NCBI GenBank assembly: GCA_018136815.1
Contig: CM030937.1
Coordinates: 2,111,887 to 2,175,886 of the forward strand
DNA: 64,000 nucleotides
Direction: 5' to 3'
Origin: Isochrysis galbana
Lineage: Eukaryota > Haptophyta > Isochrysidales > Isochrysidaceae
The translations under genes were made by a program, and so were the position numbers. The notes beneath the pieces were generated by a model. The model worked only from the letters and a program-made list of their open reading frames with translations, had not been told where the DNA came from and did not search any database. How positions within the stretch are numbered: position 1 is the first letter of the stretch; every line of letters starts with the position of its first letter. Positions 8,427-17,708 of the stretch are shown in pieces.

Positions 8427-9778
8427 TCACTCCCACTCGGGTGGCTCCTCAAAATAACTTACATCGTCATCGTCGCTAGCCTCACCATCGGCTGCCTCCT
8501 TAGCACCAGCACACATGGTGGAAGCAGCCCTTTCTACCTCTACACGCTCTCGCATACTCGAAAGCCACTCGATGGCGGCGCCCCGTGCGCACTCGGCCCA
8601 CGGCACGCCGTGGACTACAGGAGGGCTGTCCATACCAATTTCTCCTTCGAGATCGAGTTCAGCCAGTCCCCATGCCGCAGCTGAGCAGCCACGCTCCGGT
8701 GGCGCCCCGGCAGTCCTTTTAGCCATGAGCGCCAAATCGGCGATTGCCCCCTGCACGTTGGATTCATCAACGAAATTACCTGCAATGGCGACTGATGGGC
8801 CGCCGTCTCCGTTTACCACGCGATGCGGCGCACCGCCGGGGACAAGCAGAATCTGGCCCGCATGTAGAGTGATATCTACACGCCGCGCGAAGCGGAGGCA
8901 CGGGTAATCGTCCGGGTTTGCATCCATTTCATCAAGGTTCGGGAATGAGGGTTCAAGCCGTGGGTTGTCCTCATCCCACGTCGGGCTCAAGCACCAAACG
9001 TCGTCGGGATGAAAGATAGTCCAACGTTTGCAACCTTCGAGCTGGCACCTGTGAGCATGAAAAGATCGAGCAGTGTGCAAGATGTGGCTGAGCAGAGGCG
9101 AGAATGCGCCAGGCTCATTTTGCTCATGTTGCAGGGGAAGGGCATTGGCTGCTCACGTCCAGGAGTGACTAGGCTCATTTTGCTCATGGCGCAGGGAAGG
9201 GCATAGGCTGCTCACATCCAAAAGTGACCTTTCCACTGATCGATGTGTAGGCTGGATCTTGTGCCCGGTGCGCCCACAAAAAGCGAAGGCCACGAATGAG
9301 AGAAGGCATGCCGCTCGCGCGTTCGGTGCAGCCAGTCATGTGAGAACCAGACGGGCACATTCAGCCGCTCCGTCAGCGTGGGCAGCTTGAGCGGGATGGA
9401 ACAGTCGTATAGGTAGAGCACCTCTCCTGCGCGCATCCGCTTCTCGAGTGCGGCGAGCGTGATCACCTGAGTGCCGGCAACGCTGACTCCAGCCGTCTGG
9501 CTTCCCCCCACATTGACTGCCGCCTGCTTGCTCGCCAGGTTCTCGGCGAGCCACGAGAGCGTCCACGGAGAAGGGTCCGTGATGCCGCTAACGCCTTCGA
9601 TGAGTAACGGAGAGAAGGAGCGGACGATCTGACGAGCCTCTCGGACTGAGAGCTGTGAGGCGAAGCGCCTTGCACACACAAACGGCTCGCGCCCACCCTC
9701 GCATGCTGCTTGCCGCCGCCTGCACTCCGCTGCACGCGAACGGACCTCAAGGAGGTATGCCTCTGAGACTGCGCCCAT
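8427..9778 (-). CDS. JmjC-domain oxygenase (two exons)
   Basis: A Fe(II)/2-oxoglutarate-dependent JmjC protein, by family a protein hydroxylase or demethylase. Exon 1 is 9216-9778 and exon 2 is 8427-9048. The junction uses donor GTGAGC and acceptor CACAG and restores the family core HFWM-C-QLEGCKRWTIFHP. The iron triad is visible: His178 and Asp180 in SLHIDQW just before the junction, and His263 in GGAPHRVVNG. The total is 394 residues. I chose the ATG at 9778; the frame extends upstream only through a TTG codon. The C-terminal 120 residues end in an acidic stretch (ASDDDDVSYFEEPPEWE). The domain resembles the JMJD6/PASS1-like cytosolic-nuclear group rather than histone demethylases with added PHD or Tudor modules, but the substrate cannot be read from sequence. 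Confidence 0.85.
9049..9229 (-). repeat. JmjC intron with a tandem duplication across its 5' splice site
   Basis: The 167-bp intron (9049-9215) contains a second copy (about 9111-9169) of a ~60-bp unit whose first copy (about 9170-9229) spans the last ~14 bases of exon 1 and the true donor. Both copies keep a GTGAGCAGCC donor-like sequence, so the duplication made a cryptic donor about 60 bases downstream. Confidence 0.7.
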
Positions 9779-10138
9779 GGGGGACGAGCGCCGCGGCGCA
9801 GCGGGATAGAGGGAGAGAGGGGGCAAAGGGGAAGGATGAAGGGAGAGAAAGGGGGAAGAACCTCACGTCTCGAGGCCGACGATCTGCCGCCGCCGTCGCA
9901 GTTTTTCGCGTCTCTTGTGTGGACTCAAGTGAGTTCTTTAGTATATGTGTAGGTTCTATTCCCATAGTGGCAACGTGGGGTGTTGTCGGGACACGTGTTC
10001 TCGCCGTTGCGCTAGCGCTATGTTCATGCCTATGATCTACACAATGTTGCTGACTATCACTGGGCCCCATAAGGGTGGGGCCAAACATGGTATCCCCGCC
10101 GAGAGGGGATCAGTCCCTTCTCGCGTGCGCCTCAGCGC
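9779..10138. promoter_or_regulatory. upstream flank of the JmjC gene
   Basis: A GA-rich tract (about 9807-9865; C/T on the coding strand) lies next to the start. The remainder to 10138 shows no gene. Confidence 0.3.
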
Positions 10139-10146
10139 ACTCTCAC

Positions 10147-10609
10147 CCTACATGTGAAAAACAGAAAACCTGTTTTTCTGTGAAGACCAAAAACAAAAAC
10201 AGTGTTTTTCACCGTTTTTCTGAGCCTGGGGCCAGCTGCGCCGGCGCGCCGGTGTGTCTGCAACTCGCAGCTCGCAATGCTCGCTCGCTGCTCGCTAGGT
10301 ATAAGGTATATGTGTGTACATGGATGATATGGTTATGGTTATGGCTATGGCAAGTGCGGACGCCTCCATCTACACCCCCCCCCCCCCCCGCCCACCCCCC
10401 GCGCGCAAAATTCAAAATTTTATAATATCATTTTCTAACGTAAACACCATTTTCTAACGTAAACACCATTTTCTAACGTAAACACCATTTTCTAACGTAA
10501 ACACTGGCGGCCTGTTTTTTGGGCTGTTTTCGGCTGTTTTTCTGTACAACCCAAAAACAGCTGTTTTTACTGTTTTTCTTGAGCTTGTCGACTGTTTTTC
10601 ACATGTAGG
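10147..10609. mobile_element. hAT-like MITE, 463 bp, 8-bp target duplication ACTCTCAC
   Basis: Perfect 18-bp terminal inverted repeats: CCTACATGTGAAAAACAG (10147-10164) and CTGTTTTTCACATGTAGG (10592-10609). Both are flanked by ACTCTCAC (10139-10146 and 10610-10617). The subterminal zones are packed with TGTTTTT/AAAAACA motifs, as is typical for hAT ends. Inside are a 20-bp tandem array, a C tract (10375-10389) and no transposase. Its ends differ from the MITE at 1159, so it is a separate family. Confidence 0.85.
10428..10506. repeat. tandem array of a 20-bp unit, four copies, inside the MITE
   Basis: The unit is CATTTTCTAACGTAAACAC, nearly identical in each copy, directly head-to-tail without spacers. 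It is a minisatellite, not a CRISPR array. Confidence 0.8.
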
Positions 10610-10617
10610 ACTCTCAC

Positions 10618-11494
10618 CGAGCCTCTTCCTCTTCACCCAACACACGGTTGGAAATTGGGCCAACAACGAATTCGTTGTTGAACAAAATTCATTGTCACTG
10701 CCACCGACTACGCTCCGCGGAGCAACCATCGGGCCTCAATCACTGCACCGGGTCCAACAGTCTCTGTCATCACTGTCTCGCGAACTACTCGCAAATTTCC
10801 CTGGAACTCAGAACTCTGAGCCTCAACACCCCAAAACCATCTCTGCTGATTGACGGGGAGAACTGTCAACTTTCTCAGCAGTTCAATTATCACTTCACCG
10901 TGGATGAGGAGGAATCAACGCACACGGCACAGTGGTACTCTGGGGGTGGCCAACTCCTGGCGCGTGCCCAACCCCTGGCACAAGCGTCCTTCGTGGCCCA
11001 GTCTCCCCAGCCGCTTTGGGTACGGCTCAGGTGAGCCGGCGCCAGCTAGAGGCACCACCAGCGCCCACTCGGTCGCCATGGCGTCGCAGAACTCGCCCGC
11101 TGAGTCGCCGGGCCAGGCGCACGCGTCGGCACGCAACACTGACGAAAACGTCCTTCGAGACCAGGAGGGGCCAAGGGGGTCGCGCAGCGGGCGTCCCAGG
11201 CGACGGGCAAGCGGCCAAGGATCATACACAGACGGTGGGCGCGCCCCACCGTCGGAAGATACGAAGCAGCAGGCTCTGCATGCCATATGCTGCTGGTACC
11301 ATCCGCGCGCCGACCACTCGAAGCGCAAGACGAAGGCGCAATGGGCGAGCGCTTTTGGGATAGACAGGCAGCGCTTCACATACTCCCGCGCGCACAGATG
11401 CATGCTTGGGGTCCTTTCCCGTTCCAAAGCCATGGCTATCGACGCGCAATGGGGCGCCTTTGGGGTGGGGCGCTTTTTTTTTTTTGGACGCGGG
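10618..11494. other. intergenic stretch with an unassigned open frame
   Basis: A plus-strand frame from an ATG at 11078 encodes a charged segment (GIDRQRFTYSRAHRCMLGVL) before it runs into a T tract and the LINE insertion at 11495. I do not recognise it and would not call it a gene. The T tract plus GGACGCGGG at 11477-11494 is the left target duplication of the insertion. Confidence 0.3.
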
Positions 11495-12632
11495 GGTAAA
11501 CTATTGTTATAGTTTGAACTATGGAGCGTGCCGCGACCGCTCCCGAGCCCCAGGCGACCCTCGCCACCGCGCCCCACCTGGGACGCCCCACGCCGCCCGA
11601 GGCGGCTCGTGAGAAAGCCCTCTCAGAGCCCATCCAACCCATCCAAACCACACCCGTGCAAGCGCGCGGGGTGGCGAGCACTGACACCGAACAGGTTGCC
11701 ACCATGGCTCTGCGCATCATGCAGGGGGTCTTTGAGACCCCCTCCTACAGTAAGAAAGCTTCCCACCCCAAGAGCACCTCATGTGGGAGGGTAGCTCAGC
11801 TGCCCTCCCCATGGTGGAAACCTCTACCATCAGTGCACCCAACATGGGAGGGCACTTCACAACCATCAACCCCATACGGAGAGCACCCCATGCCTCTGTT
11901 TTCCAACTTGTTGACACAATGCTCGTCTTCACCCCACTCTTGTGGGCCACTAGTACCAATCACTCAGTGCCCTGCCTTGGGCCCTCTTTCAACACTAGAC
12001 TCCCTCTCCCACTCCCCCTTCACACTTCAACCAACCCAAACAGCACGAATCCCCCCGCCCTCTGTTCAAAGCACCAAAAATTTCGATTCAAGACACATGT
12101 TGATACACTTTTCGTTTTCACCCCACGCTTGTGGGCCACAAGTACCTACAACTCAGTGCCCTGCCTTGGGCCCTCTTTCAACACTTCACTTCATCTCCCA
12201 CTCCCTCATCCCACTACAACCAACCCAAGAAGCACAAACCCCCTCGCCCTCGGTTTCAAACACCAAAAATTTCGACTCAAGACCAGAGGGAGGACATGTC
12301 TTGAGGCGGCGTCGCTGCCCATGCCTAGCGCAAGGGTATAGCGCCCCCACTCAAACATCTCCTTCCCCAAAGCTCCTCTTTGAGGAGTTGCTCCTCACCC
12401 TCCCATTAGGCCCCCTTGCCTGCGAGACCAGAACAGGATCCTGGCGTGGGGGGCTGTTTGAGTGTGGAGGGAGGGGTGCTCCGGCTAGCGCAGGTAGTAA
12501 GCTAGTGAAGAGCTGGGTGGCATAAGGGGGAAGGGTGCTTGCGCTCGCCGCGGCAGGGAGTCCTGTCTTGTGTGCGCGCTAGTCCCGTTCCTTTGCCGCG
12601 CCGCGACCCATAAAAATTTGTTAAAAATTAAA
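11495..12632 (+). mobile_element. LINE-derived insertion, 18-bp target duplication
   Basis: The element begins GGTAAACTATTGTTATAG and is flanked by TTTTTTTTTGGACGCGGG at 11477-11494 and 12633-12650. The same 5' end (AAACTATTGTTATAGTTT then an ATGGAGCG start) is found at 53902 in the other insertion, so both belong to one LINE family. It carries a degenerate ORF1 and ends in an A/T-rich tail (AATTTGTTAAAAATTAAA) without reverse transcriptase, so it is internally deleted or non-autonomous. Long T-rich duplications fit target-primed reverse transcription. Confidence 0.75.
11521..12525 (+). CDS. LINE ORF1-like protein, proline/threonine-rich
   Basis: The frame encodes 334 residues starting MERAATAPEPQATLATAP, matching in start context and opening residues the ORF1 at 53926 (MERAPTAPTSQPPAV). 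The sequence is almost entirely Pro/Thr/Ser/His-rich with a duplicated block: two ~200-bp units (about 11930-12100 and 12110-12280) share CCCTGCCTTGGGCCCTCTTTC and CACCAAAAATTTCGA. Such low-complexity ORF1 proteins of LINEs are nucleic-acid-binding partners of the reverse transcriptase. No zinc knuckle is visible. Because of the internal duplication and the lack of the conserved C-terminal part seen at 54500-54972, this copy is probably non-functional. Confidence 0.55.
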   Translation: MERAATAPEPQATLATAPHLGRPTPPEAAREKALSEPIQPIQTTPVQARGVASTDTEQVATMALRIMQGVFETPSYSKKASHPKSTSCGRVAQLPSPWWKPLPSVHPTWEGTSQPSTPYGEHPMPLFSNLLTQCSSSPHSCGPLVPITQCPALGPLSTLDSLSHSPFTLQPTQTARIPPPSVQSTKNFDSRHMLIHFSFSPHACGPQVPTTQCPALGPLSTLHFISHSLIPLQPTQEAQTPSPSVSNTKNFDSRPEGGHVLRRRRCPCLAQGYSAPTQTSPSPKLLFEELLLTLPLGPLACETRTGSWRGGLFECGGRGAPASAGSKLVKSWVA

Positions 12633-12794
12633 TTTTTTTTTGGACGCGGGACGCGCGCGCTTCCTCCGGGTACAGAGAGGCCCCCCTCCTCCGCTCCCCG
12701 CCACCGCGTCCGGCGTCTGCGTTGGGATTCATCCTTGCCATCGTCTCAGACGCCAACCGCTACATGTACGGGGCAGGCGCCGACCTACCGTAAC

Positions 12795-13122
12795 CCATAT
12801 CGAGAACTACGTACTTACCAAACCTGAAGTTAGCAATCACTTAAAAAAACATCTGCGAGAATTCAAGGAAAGATACGACAAAGCCTTAGAAGACTACTGC
12901 CCGGTATTCAATAAAAAGAAGCTGCTATCACTACGTAGCAATAACACAAAACTATACGAACTGCAACGGAAGCTAGAATTGTTCATTGAGATCGCCAGTG
13001 AGTACTCTCAAGAATATGCCGGCAAATTTATTCGTGACATTCATAATTTAAACGAAGAATATCATGACGTAGTCGAGGAAGCTTACAAGGTAATAATGAG
13101 TAAACAGGGAAACACCTCTTGA
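12795..13122 (+). CDS. orphan helical ORF in an AT-richer island
   Basis: The plus-strand frame ending at 13122 becomes well-structured from about 12795: HIENYVLTKPEVSNHLKKHL, then a Lys/Glu/Asn-rich, strongly helical protein ending in MSKQGNTS. The upstream part of the frame (12640-12795) is low-complexity host or repeat sequence, so the true start is unclear; no ATG lies in the good region. GC content drops sharply at about 12800 and recovers at about 13125. I do not recognise the family. Composition resembles the orphan at 7181-7636 and suggests a fragment from an AT-rich source such as a DNA virus, virophage or large transposon; this is inference only. Confidence 0.4.
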
Positions 13123-14729
13123 AGGGCGTGTCTCCGCGAAAGAGCGGACGAGACGCCCCCCCCGGAGAGCAACCTTGCTCGTCAGATATTTTTGGGGGCG
13201 GGCGCGCGGAGAGAGAGGCGCGACCGTCGTCCCTTGGGTCGGCTATGAGAGCTACGAGCGGCTCGTGCCCAACGGCCGCGTCAACAAATACAAAAAAGCT
13301 CGGCCCTAGGACATCGGGCCAAGCTCCCCTCGATAAAAAGAAAACGCGCGCACTTCCAGCTGCCTCCTCGTCACGCATGTCGTCGTCGGCGGGGCGCCCC
13401 TGCTGACGGAGGCGGAGGTAGCACAACGCCTCCGCCCAGCTGCTCGCGGCCGAGGTGGCCGCCGTCGGCTTCCGCCTACCACAATGAATCCTTGTCGAAA
13501 GAGGCCCTTTCGGGGCGCGCCCTCATGCCGAGCCAAGGCGACGCCGTTCTCGTCGCGTACGTGGTGCTCCTGGGCCTCTCCTTCGGGGTGCTCGCGGGGG
13601 GGCTCATGGTAGGGTGAGACTGGAAGAAACCGGAGGGAAAGGAGACCAAATGAAGGCAAGCCGCCTGAAACTGGGGCGCGGCGACGGAGAGGGAGTCGCG
13701 CGGGAAAAACTAAAAACGGAACATACATACGAGGAGGGAGAGTACAAGGCCCCCCCTTAACCCGCAACAAAAGGTAGCAAGAAAGAGATCGGTAAAAAGT
13801 AAAAAGCAGGAGAACAAAGGAAAGAAAGAAAAAAGAAGAGTGAAAGAAAGAAAAAGAAGAGAAAAACTAGAGTATATATATAGGGTGGTTCAACCCACCG
13901 CCTCCACCAACCATTTGCTCTGGGGAAGTGAGTTTGAGTCCGGAGCGCGCTCTGCAGTTCGAGCCCCGCTCCTCTCCCCTCCTCCTCTCCGCTCTTCTTC
14001 TACCGTTAAAATCTGCCCTCCATCGCCTTGCCAAGACGCACTTACTCCGCCTTCCTGGCCAGCAGTTCTTTCCGCCCTGGCGTCCTGCTTGTCTCTAAAT
14101 CGGTTACACCGCATTAAGACCAAGCTTAGAGGGGAAACTCCCAGTCCAGTTCCGTTACCGCAAAAAATCTCATTATCGTTATATCTCTTCGGTTTTCGGG
14201 CCATCTCGTAAGTCAGGCCATCTCGTTACAATCCAAGCCCTACGGCTCCTTCCAACATAATGCTCAGGGCAATATTCAGCCGACAGATACCCGGGAGGCT
14301 GCATCCATGTGCTACCACACCCAGAGGAAAGATCTAATATCTAATCACCAATATTGGCAATAATAACACCGCGGTCCCCCGCCTAACAAGTGAACAAAAT
14401 ACGTTCCGGTGCCCCTATCATTGGACACTTGCGGACGGACGCGAGAAAACACACCAACTTTCACAGTCCTCACGTTCTCCGGCTGCCCTGCGCGAGCACG
14501 CACGCCCGTGGTATGTAGCTAGCCTACTAAGGCGCCGACACCGCCAAGCACATTCTCGAATGCACTCATGAGATTCGGTCCTCAGGAAGTATGTGGAGAG
14601 CAACTTCATCTTGCTAAAGCGACTCGGGCAAACGGAGACTGACAAGTCGACATTTCTTTGCGCCGACCCAAATGCATCCGGTTTACTACCTAGCTGTAAA
14701 ACACCGTCGCTTTGGCACCATACACATAC
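13123..14729. other. long intergenic stretch without a supported gene
   Basis: Holds GC-rich sequence to about 13740, an A/G-rich tract (about 13785-13870), and a stretch (about 13886-13970) with a tRNA-B-box-like GTTCGAGCCCCGC that could be a SINE remnant. The rest to 14729 is of ordinary composition and includes the 3' flank of the coiled-coil gene. Confidence 0.3.
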
Positions 14730-16604
14730 TCATATCGAAGCGAGCAAGTGCTTCTTGATCTGAGCAATCTCTGCCTGCACCGCCTCTTCATCTCGGACGA
14801 GGCCCTCATAGTCAGACTGTGAGACTGGTGCGTTCGCAGCTAGAGAAGGGTCGAACGATTTGAATTCGCTAGTAGATATGCCAGCAGGCACTCCGTATCG
14901 AATCCTGAGGTGCTCCAGTTCGCTGCGTAAGGAGTTGACTTGTCGCGCACGAGCTGACTCAGCTTGACGTAGTTGCTGGCGCTCCTTGGCCCACGCGCGC
15001 TTTGCCGCCTTCACCTTGGCAACCAGCGCCATCTGCGTTGCGCCCGCCTCCGCCCGCACGCGTGCATGTTCACGCGTAGCGACCTCGAGCTGCATGGCGA
15101 GCTTGTCGTGCCGGGCAGCTGCGTCGGCCTCGCGCTCCTGCAACGAGACCATACGTGCGGTAGCGCTGGCAAGCTCCTTCCGCACTGCGGTGAGCTCGGC
15201 AGTCGCGGCATGGTGCCGACCGTCTGCCTCATCGAATCGGCGCCGATGTCGTGAGGACTCATCCACGGCGCTCTCCTTAGCCAGCACTGCGCCGTGTAGC
15301 TCCGCTTTTAGAGAGGCAATCTCGCCCTGTGCTGCTTGGAGCCTATCTCGTTCAACCGCCGCCGCCGCCGCCGCATCCGAGTGAGCCTTGGCGAGATCCT
15401 CTTGAAGGTCCGCGCGCTCGGCCTCGAGCCGCCTTATCCGCGTCGCCGCATCATCGCGCGCGCGGGTCAGCTCAAGCGACGCCTCGCGCTGCGCATTCAT
15501 GAGCTGGACACTGACCTCGTCGCGGGAGCGCTGCAACACCTCTTCTCGTCTACCCGCTTCTGCGTGACGCCGCTCCATCTCAAGCTTGAGCTTCTCGAGC
15601 TCGCGCGAGACGTCGGCGGCGCGGGAGGCATTGGCCGCCTGCTCTGACATCAGTGCGTGCTGCGCGTCGTCGACGGCAGCGCGTAGTGAGCGCATGTCTG
15701 CCTCCTGCCGCAGATTTGTCTCATGCAAGCGCTCGTTGGCGGACGAGGCGGTCTCAAGCTCGCCAGTGAGATGAGAGATGCGCCGCTCGAGAGACTCACG
15801 CTCCGCCTGAGCCAGCCGGGCGTTGGCACGATCTTCGCCCTCTCGCCGGGCCTGAGAAGCCGCCAGCGCGTCTCGTGCGCTCCGGAGGGCGTCGCTCTCC
15901 GCCCTTAAGTCGTCCACCTCCTCGAGCAGCCTCTCCACGCGCGCATTGAGATCCTTGTTCTCGCGCTGCAGCTTGCGCATGCGCTCCAGAGGCTCACCAC
16001 GGCTCGACTCCTCGACCAGCGCCATATCCAGCTTCGCCCGCATTTCGGCGACCACTGTTTCGTGACGCGACTCCGCCTCACGCAGCGCGGCCGAGTGCTC
16101 AAGCTCGAGTGTCTCGTGCGCCGCACGGTGCTTCTCTGCCTCGCGGCGCGCCGAGGTCGCCTCAGCGCGCACGGCCTGGAGGCCGGCCTCGAGTTCGGCG
16201 ACACGCGCTCGCCACGGTCTGGCTGCCTCCTCGACAATGCGTAGCCGCATCGCCTCGAGCTCCGCCGGCGGGATGAGCTGCTCTCTCATTGTCTCAAACT
16301 CCCTTGCTGCCGTGTCGAGCTGCGCTGCCCACCTCTCCCTCTGTTCGGCATGCTCTGCTTGCTGGGCCGCGTTGTGGCGCTCGGATTCTTCCAGCTTGGC
16401 GTGCAGCGCGTCGTGCTCCTTCTTCAGTTTCAGAGCCTCGGCGGAGAGAGCCTCCCACTGCTCCTGGAAGCCAGACCTCTCTGATGAAACCGACGACTGC
16501 ATGTGGGCAACCATCGCCTTGAGGGCGTCCACCTCCTTCTCGAGGCGGACGTTCTCGACGAGCGCGGCGGAGTACTCCTCGTCTGACGCCAGGTGTGACG
16601 CCAT
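14730..16604 (-). CDS. coiled-coil protein resembling centriolar CEP83
   Basis: Single-exon gene of 624 residues starting with ATG at 16604. Nearly the whole chain is heptad coiled coil, with a less regular C-terminus (GVPAGISTSEFKSFDPSLA). The segment around residues 100-200, E-T-M-R-E-Q-L-I-P-P-A-E-L-E-A-M-R-L followed by a Glu-rich heptad region, resembles the conserved [20 protein letters not shown] segment of CEP83/CCDC41, a distal-appendage protein that anchors the mother centriole to the membrane during cilium formation. Other parts match only as generic coiled coil. If correct, the organism builds a flagellum. Alternatives are another centrosomal, Golgi or myosin-like coiled coil. It is divergently paired with the carboxypeptidase at 17709, about 1.1 kb apart. 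Confidence 0.7.
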   Translation of the reverse strand: MASHLASDEEYSAALVENVRLEKEVDALKAMVAHMQSSVSSERSGFQEQWEALSAEALKLKKEHDALHAKLEESERHNAAQQAEHAEQRERWAAQLDTAAREFETMREQLIPPAELEAMRLRIVEEAARPWRARVAELEAGLQAVRAEATSARREAEKHRAAHETLELEHSAALREAESRHETVVAEMRAKLDMALVEESSRGEPLERMRKLQRENKDLNARVERLLEEVDDLRAESDALRSARDALAASQARREGEDRANARLAQAERESLERRISHLTGELETASSANERLHETNLRQEADMRSLRAAVDDAQHALMSEQAANASRAADVSRELEKLKLEMERRHAEAGRREEVLQRSRDEVSVQLMNAQREASLELTRARDDAATRIRRLEAERADLQEDLAKAHSDAAAAAAVERDRLQAAQGEIASLKAELHGAVLAKESAVDESSRHRRRFDEADGRHHAATAELTAVRKELASATARMVSLQEREADAAARHDKLAMQLEVATREHARVRAEAGATQMALVAKVKAAKRAWAKERQQLRQAESARARQVNSLRSELEHLRIRYGVPAGISTSEFKSFDPSLAANAPVSQSDYEGLVRDEEAVQAEIAQIKKHLLASI

Positions 16605-17708
16605 GGTGAAGAGGGGGGGGGGGAGAGAGAGAGAGAGAGGGGCCCACGCTCTCTCCGCGATCGGGAATGGGACCGAGGGGAAGGGGAGCGAGCGCGGGGA
16701 GGAGAGCGAGGGAGAGAGAGCGAGAGAGAAGGAGAGATGGGAGAGGGGGGGGTCGCGGGAGGAGCTGAAAATCTAATCGTCTGGCCGAGAGAGAAGTAGC
16801 GAGGAGGAGACTGGGTCTGAGGTCGACACGATGATGGAGAGAGAAGAAGAGGTGAGAGAAGGATGGGGTGAGGAGGGGAAATAGATGAGAGAGGAGTGAA
16901 GAGTTCATCACTGCCCACTCGAAGGAGTGTGTGGCAGATCTACAAGAGAAGAAGAAGAGAGAGAGAGAGAGAGAGAGAGAGGTCTGAAGTCTGAAGTGAG
17001 TTTGAAGTGTCGCGGGGTGCTGAAGAGAAGAAGAGTGTGAGTCCGAGAGAGAGAGAAACTCTAGCAGCACACATGAGAGAGAGAGCCAGGAGCAGCATGC
17101 AGCCAAGTCGCGCGGAAGAGACGGGACACACCTGTTCAAGCTTCATTACGGAAGAGTCAGCACCGTCCATCGAAAAGTACTGCAGGAGAAGGGTGGAGCG
17201 AGCAGCGTATATTCCCTCTCTCTCTCACTCCCTGTCCACCTCCCCCTCTCTATCTCTTCTTCTCTCTCTCTTGCTCTCTCCCTCCCCCTCTCTCTCTTCT
17301 CTCCCGCTCCTTTCCCTCTCTCCTCTCTTCCCGTCCCCCCCTCCCCCCCTTCCCTCCCCCGACGGCTGCTGCGTTCAAACGCGACGAGCGGCGGCGCGCG
17401 CCGAGGGTGGATTTCTTTTTTGGGAGGGGTGGGGAAATTTTCTTTTGTCCCCCCTCCGTAGGGGAGGGTTTTGTTTTCGGACCCTCCCCGCCCCCCACGA
17501 CGGCCGGCCGCCGTCGCTGAGAGGCGGCGGAGAGAGAGAGGGAGGGGGAGAAGGAGAGAGGGAGAGAGAGGGGGGGAGAGAGGGAGAAGGAGGGAGAGAG
17601 AGGGAGCGAGCGAGCGAGCGAGGGAGCGAGGGAGGGACCGAGAGAGACAGACAGATAGGTAGACCGGGAGAGAGAGGGAGAGGGAGGGAGAGAGAAGTGA
17701 GTTGGCGG
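16605..17708. promoter_or_regulatory. divergent intergenic region packed with GA and CT tracts
   Basis: Separates the minus-strand coiled-coil gene and the plus-strand carboxypeptidase. GA-rich blocks lie at 16615-16750 and 16955-16981 (a pure GA dinucleotide run), a C/T block at 17209-17360, and a G/A block at 17520-17697 ending about 12 bp before the carboxypeptidase ATG. The plus-strand frame open through this region is low complexity and not a credible N-terminus. The role as a shared promoter is inferred from position. Confidence 0.45.

Noticed and set aside
10428-10506. CRISPR-like array
   Set aside because: Units are contiguous without spacers, lie within a MITE, and the genome is eukaryotic.
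13886-13970. tRNA gene
   Set aside because: Only a B-box-like GTTCGAGCC is present; I could not fold a cloverleaf or find an A box at the right distance.
17007-17708. 234-codon N-terminal extension of the carboxypeptidase
   Set aside because: Low-complexity coding of GA/CT tracts; a normal signal-peptide-like start exists at 17709.
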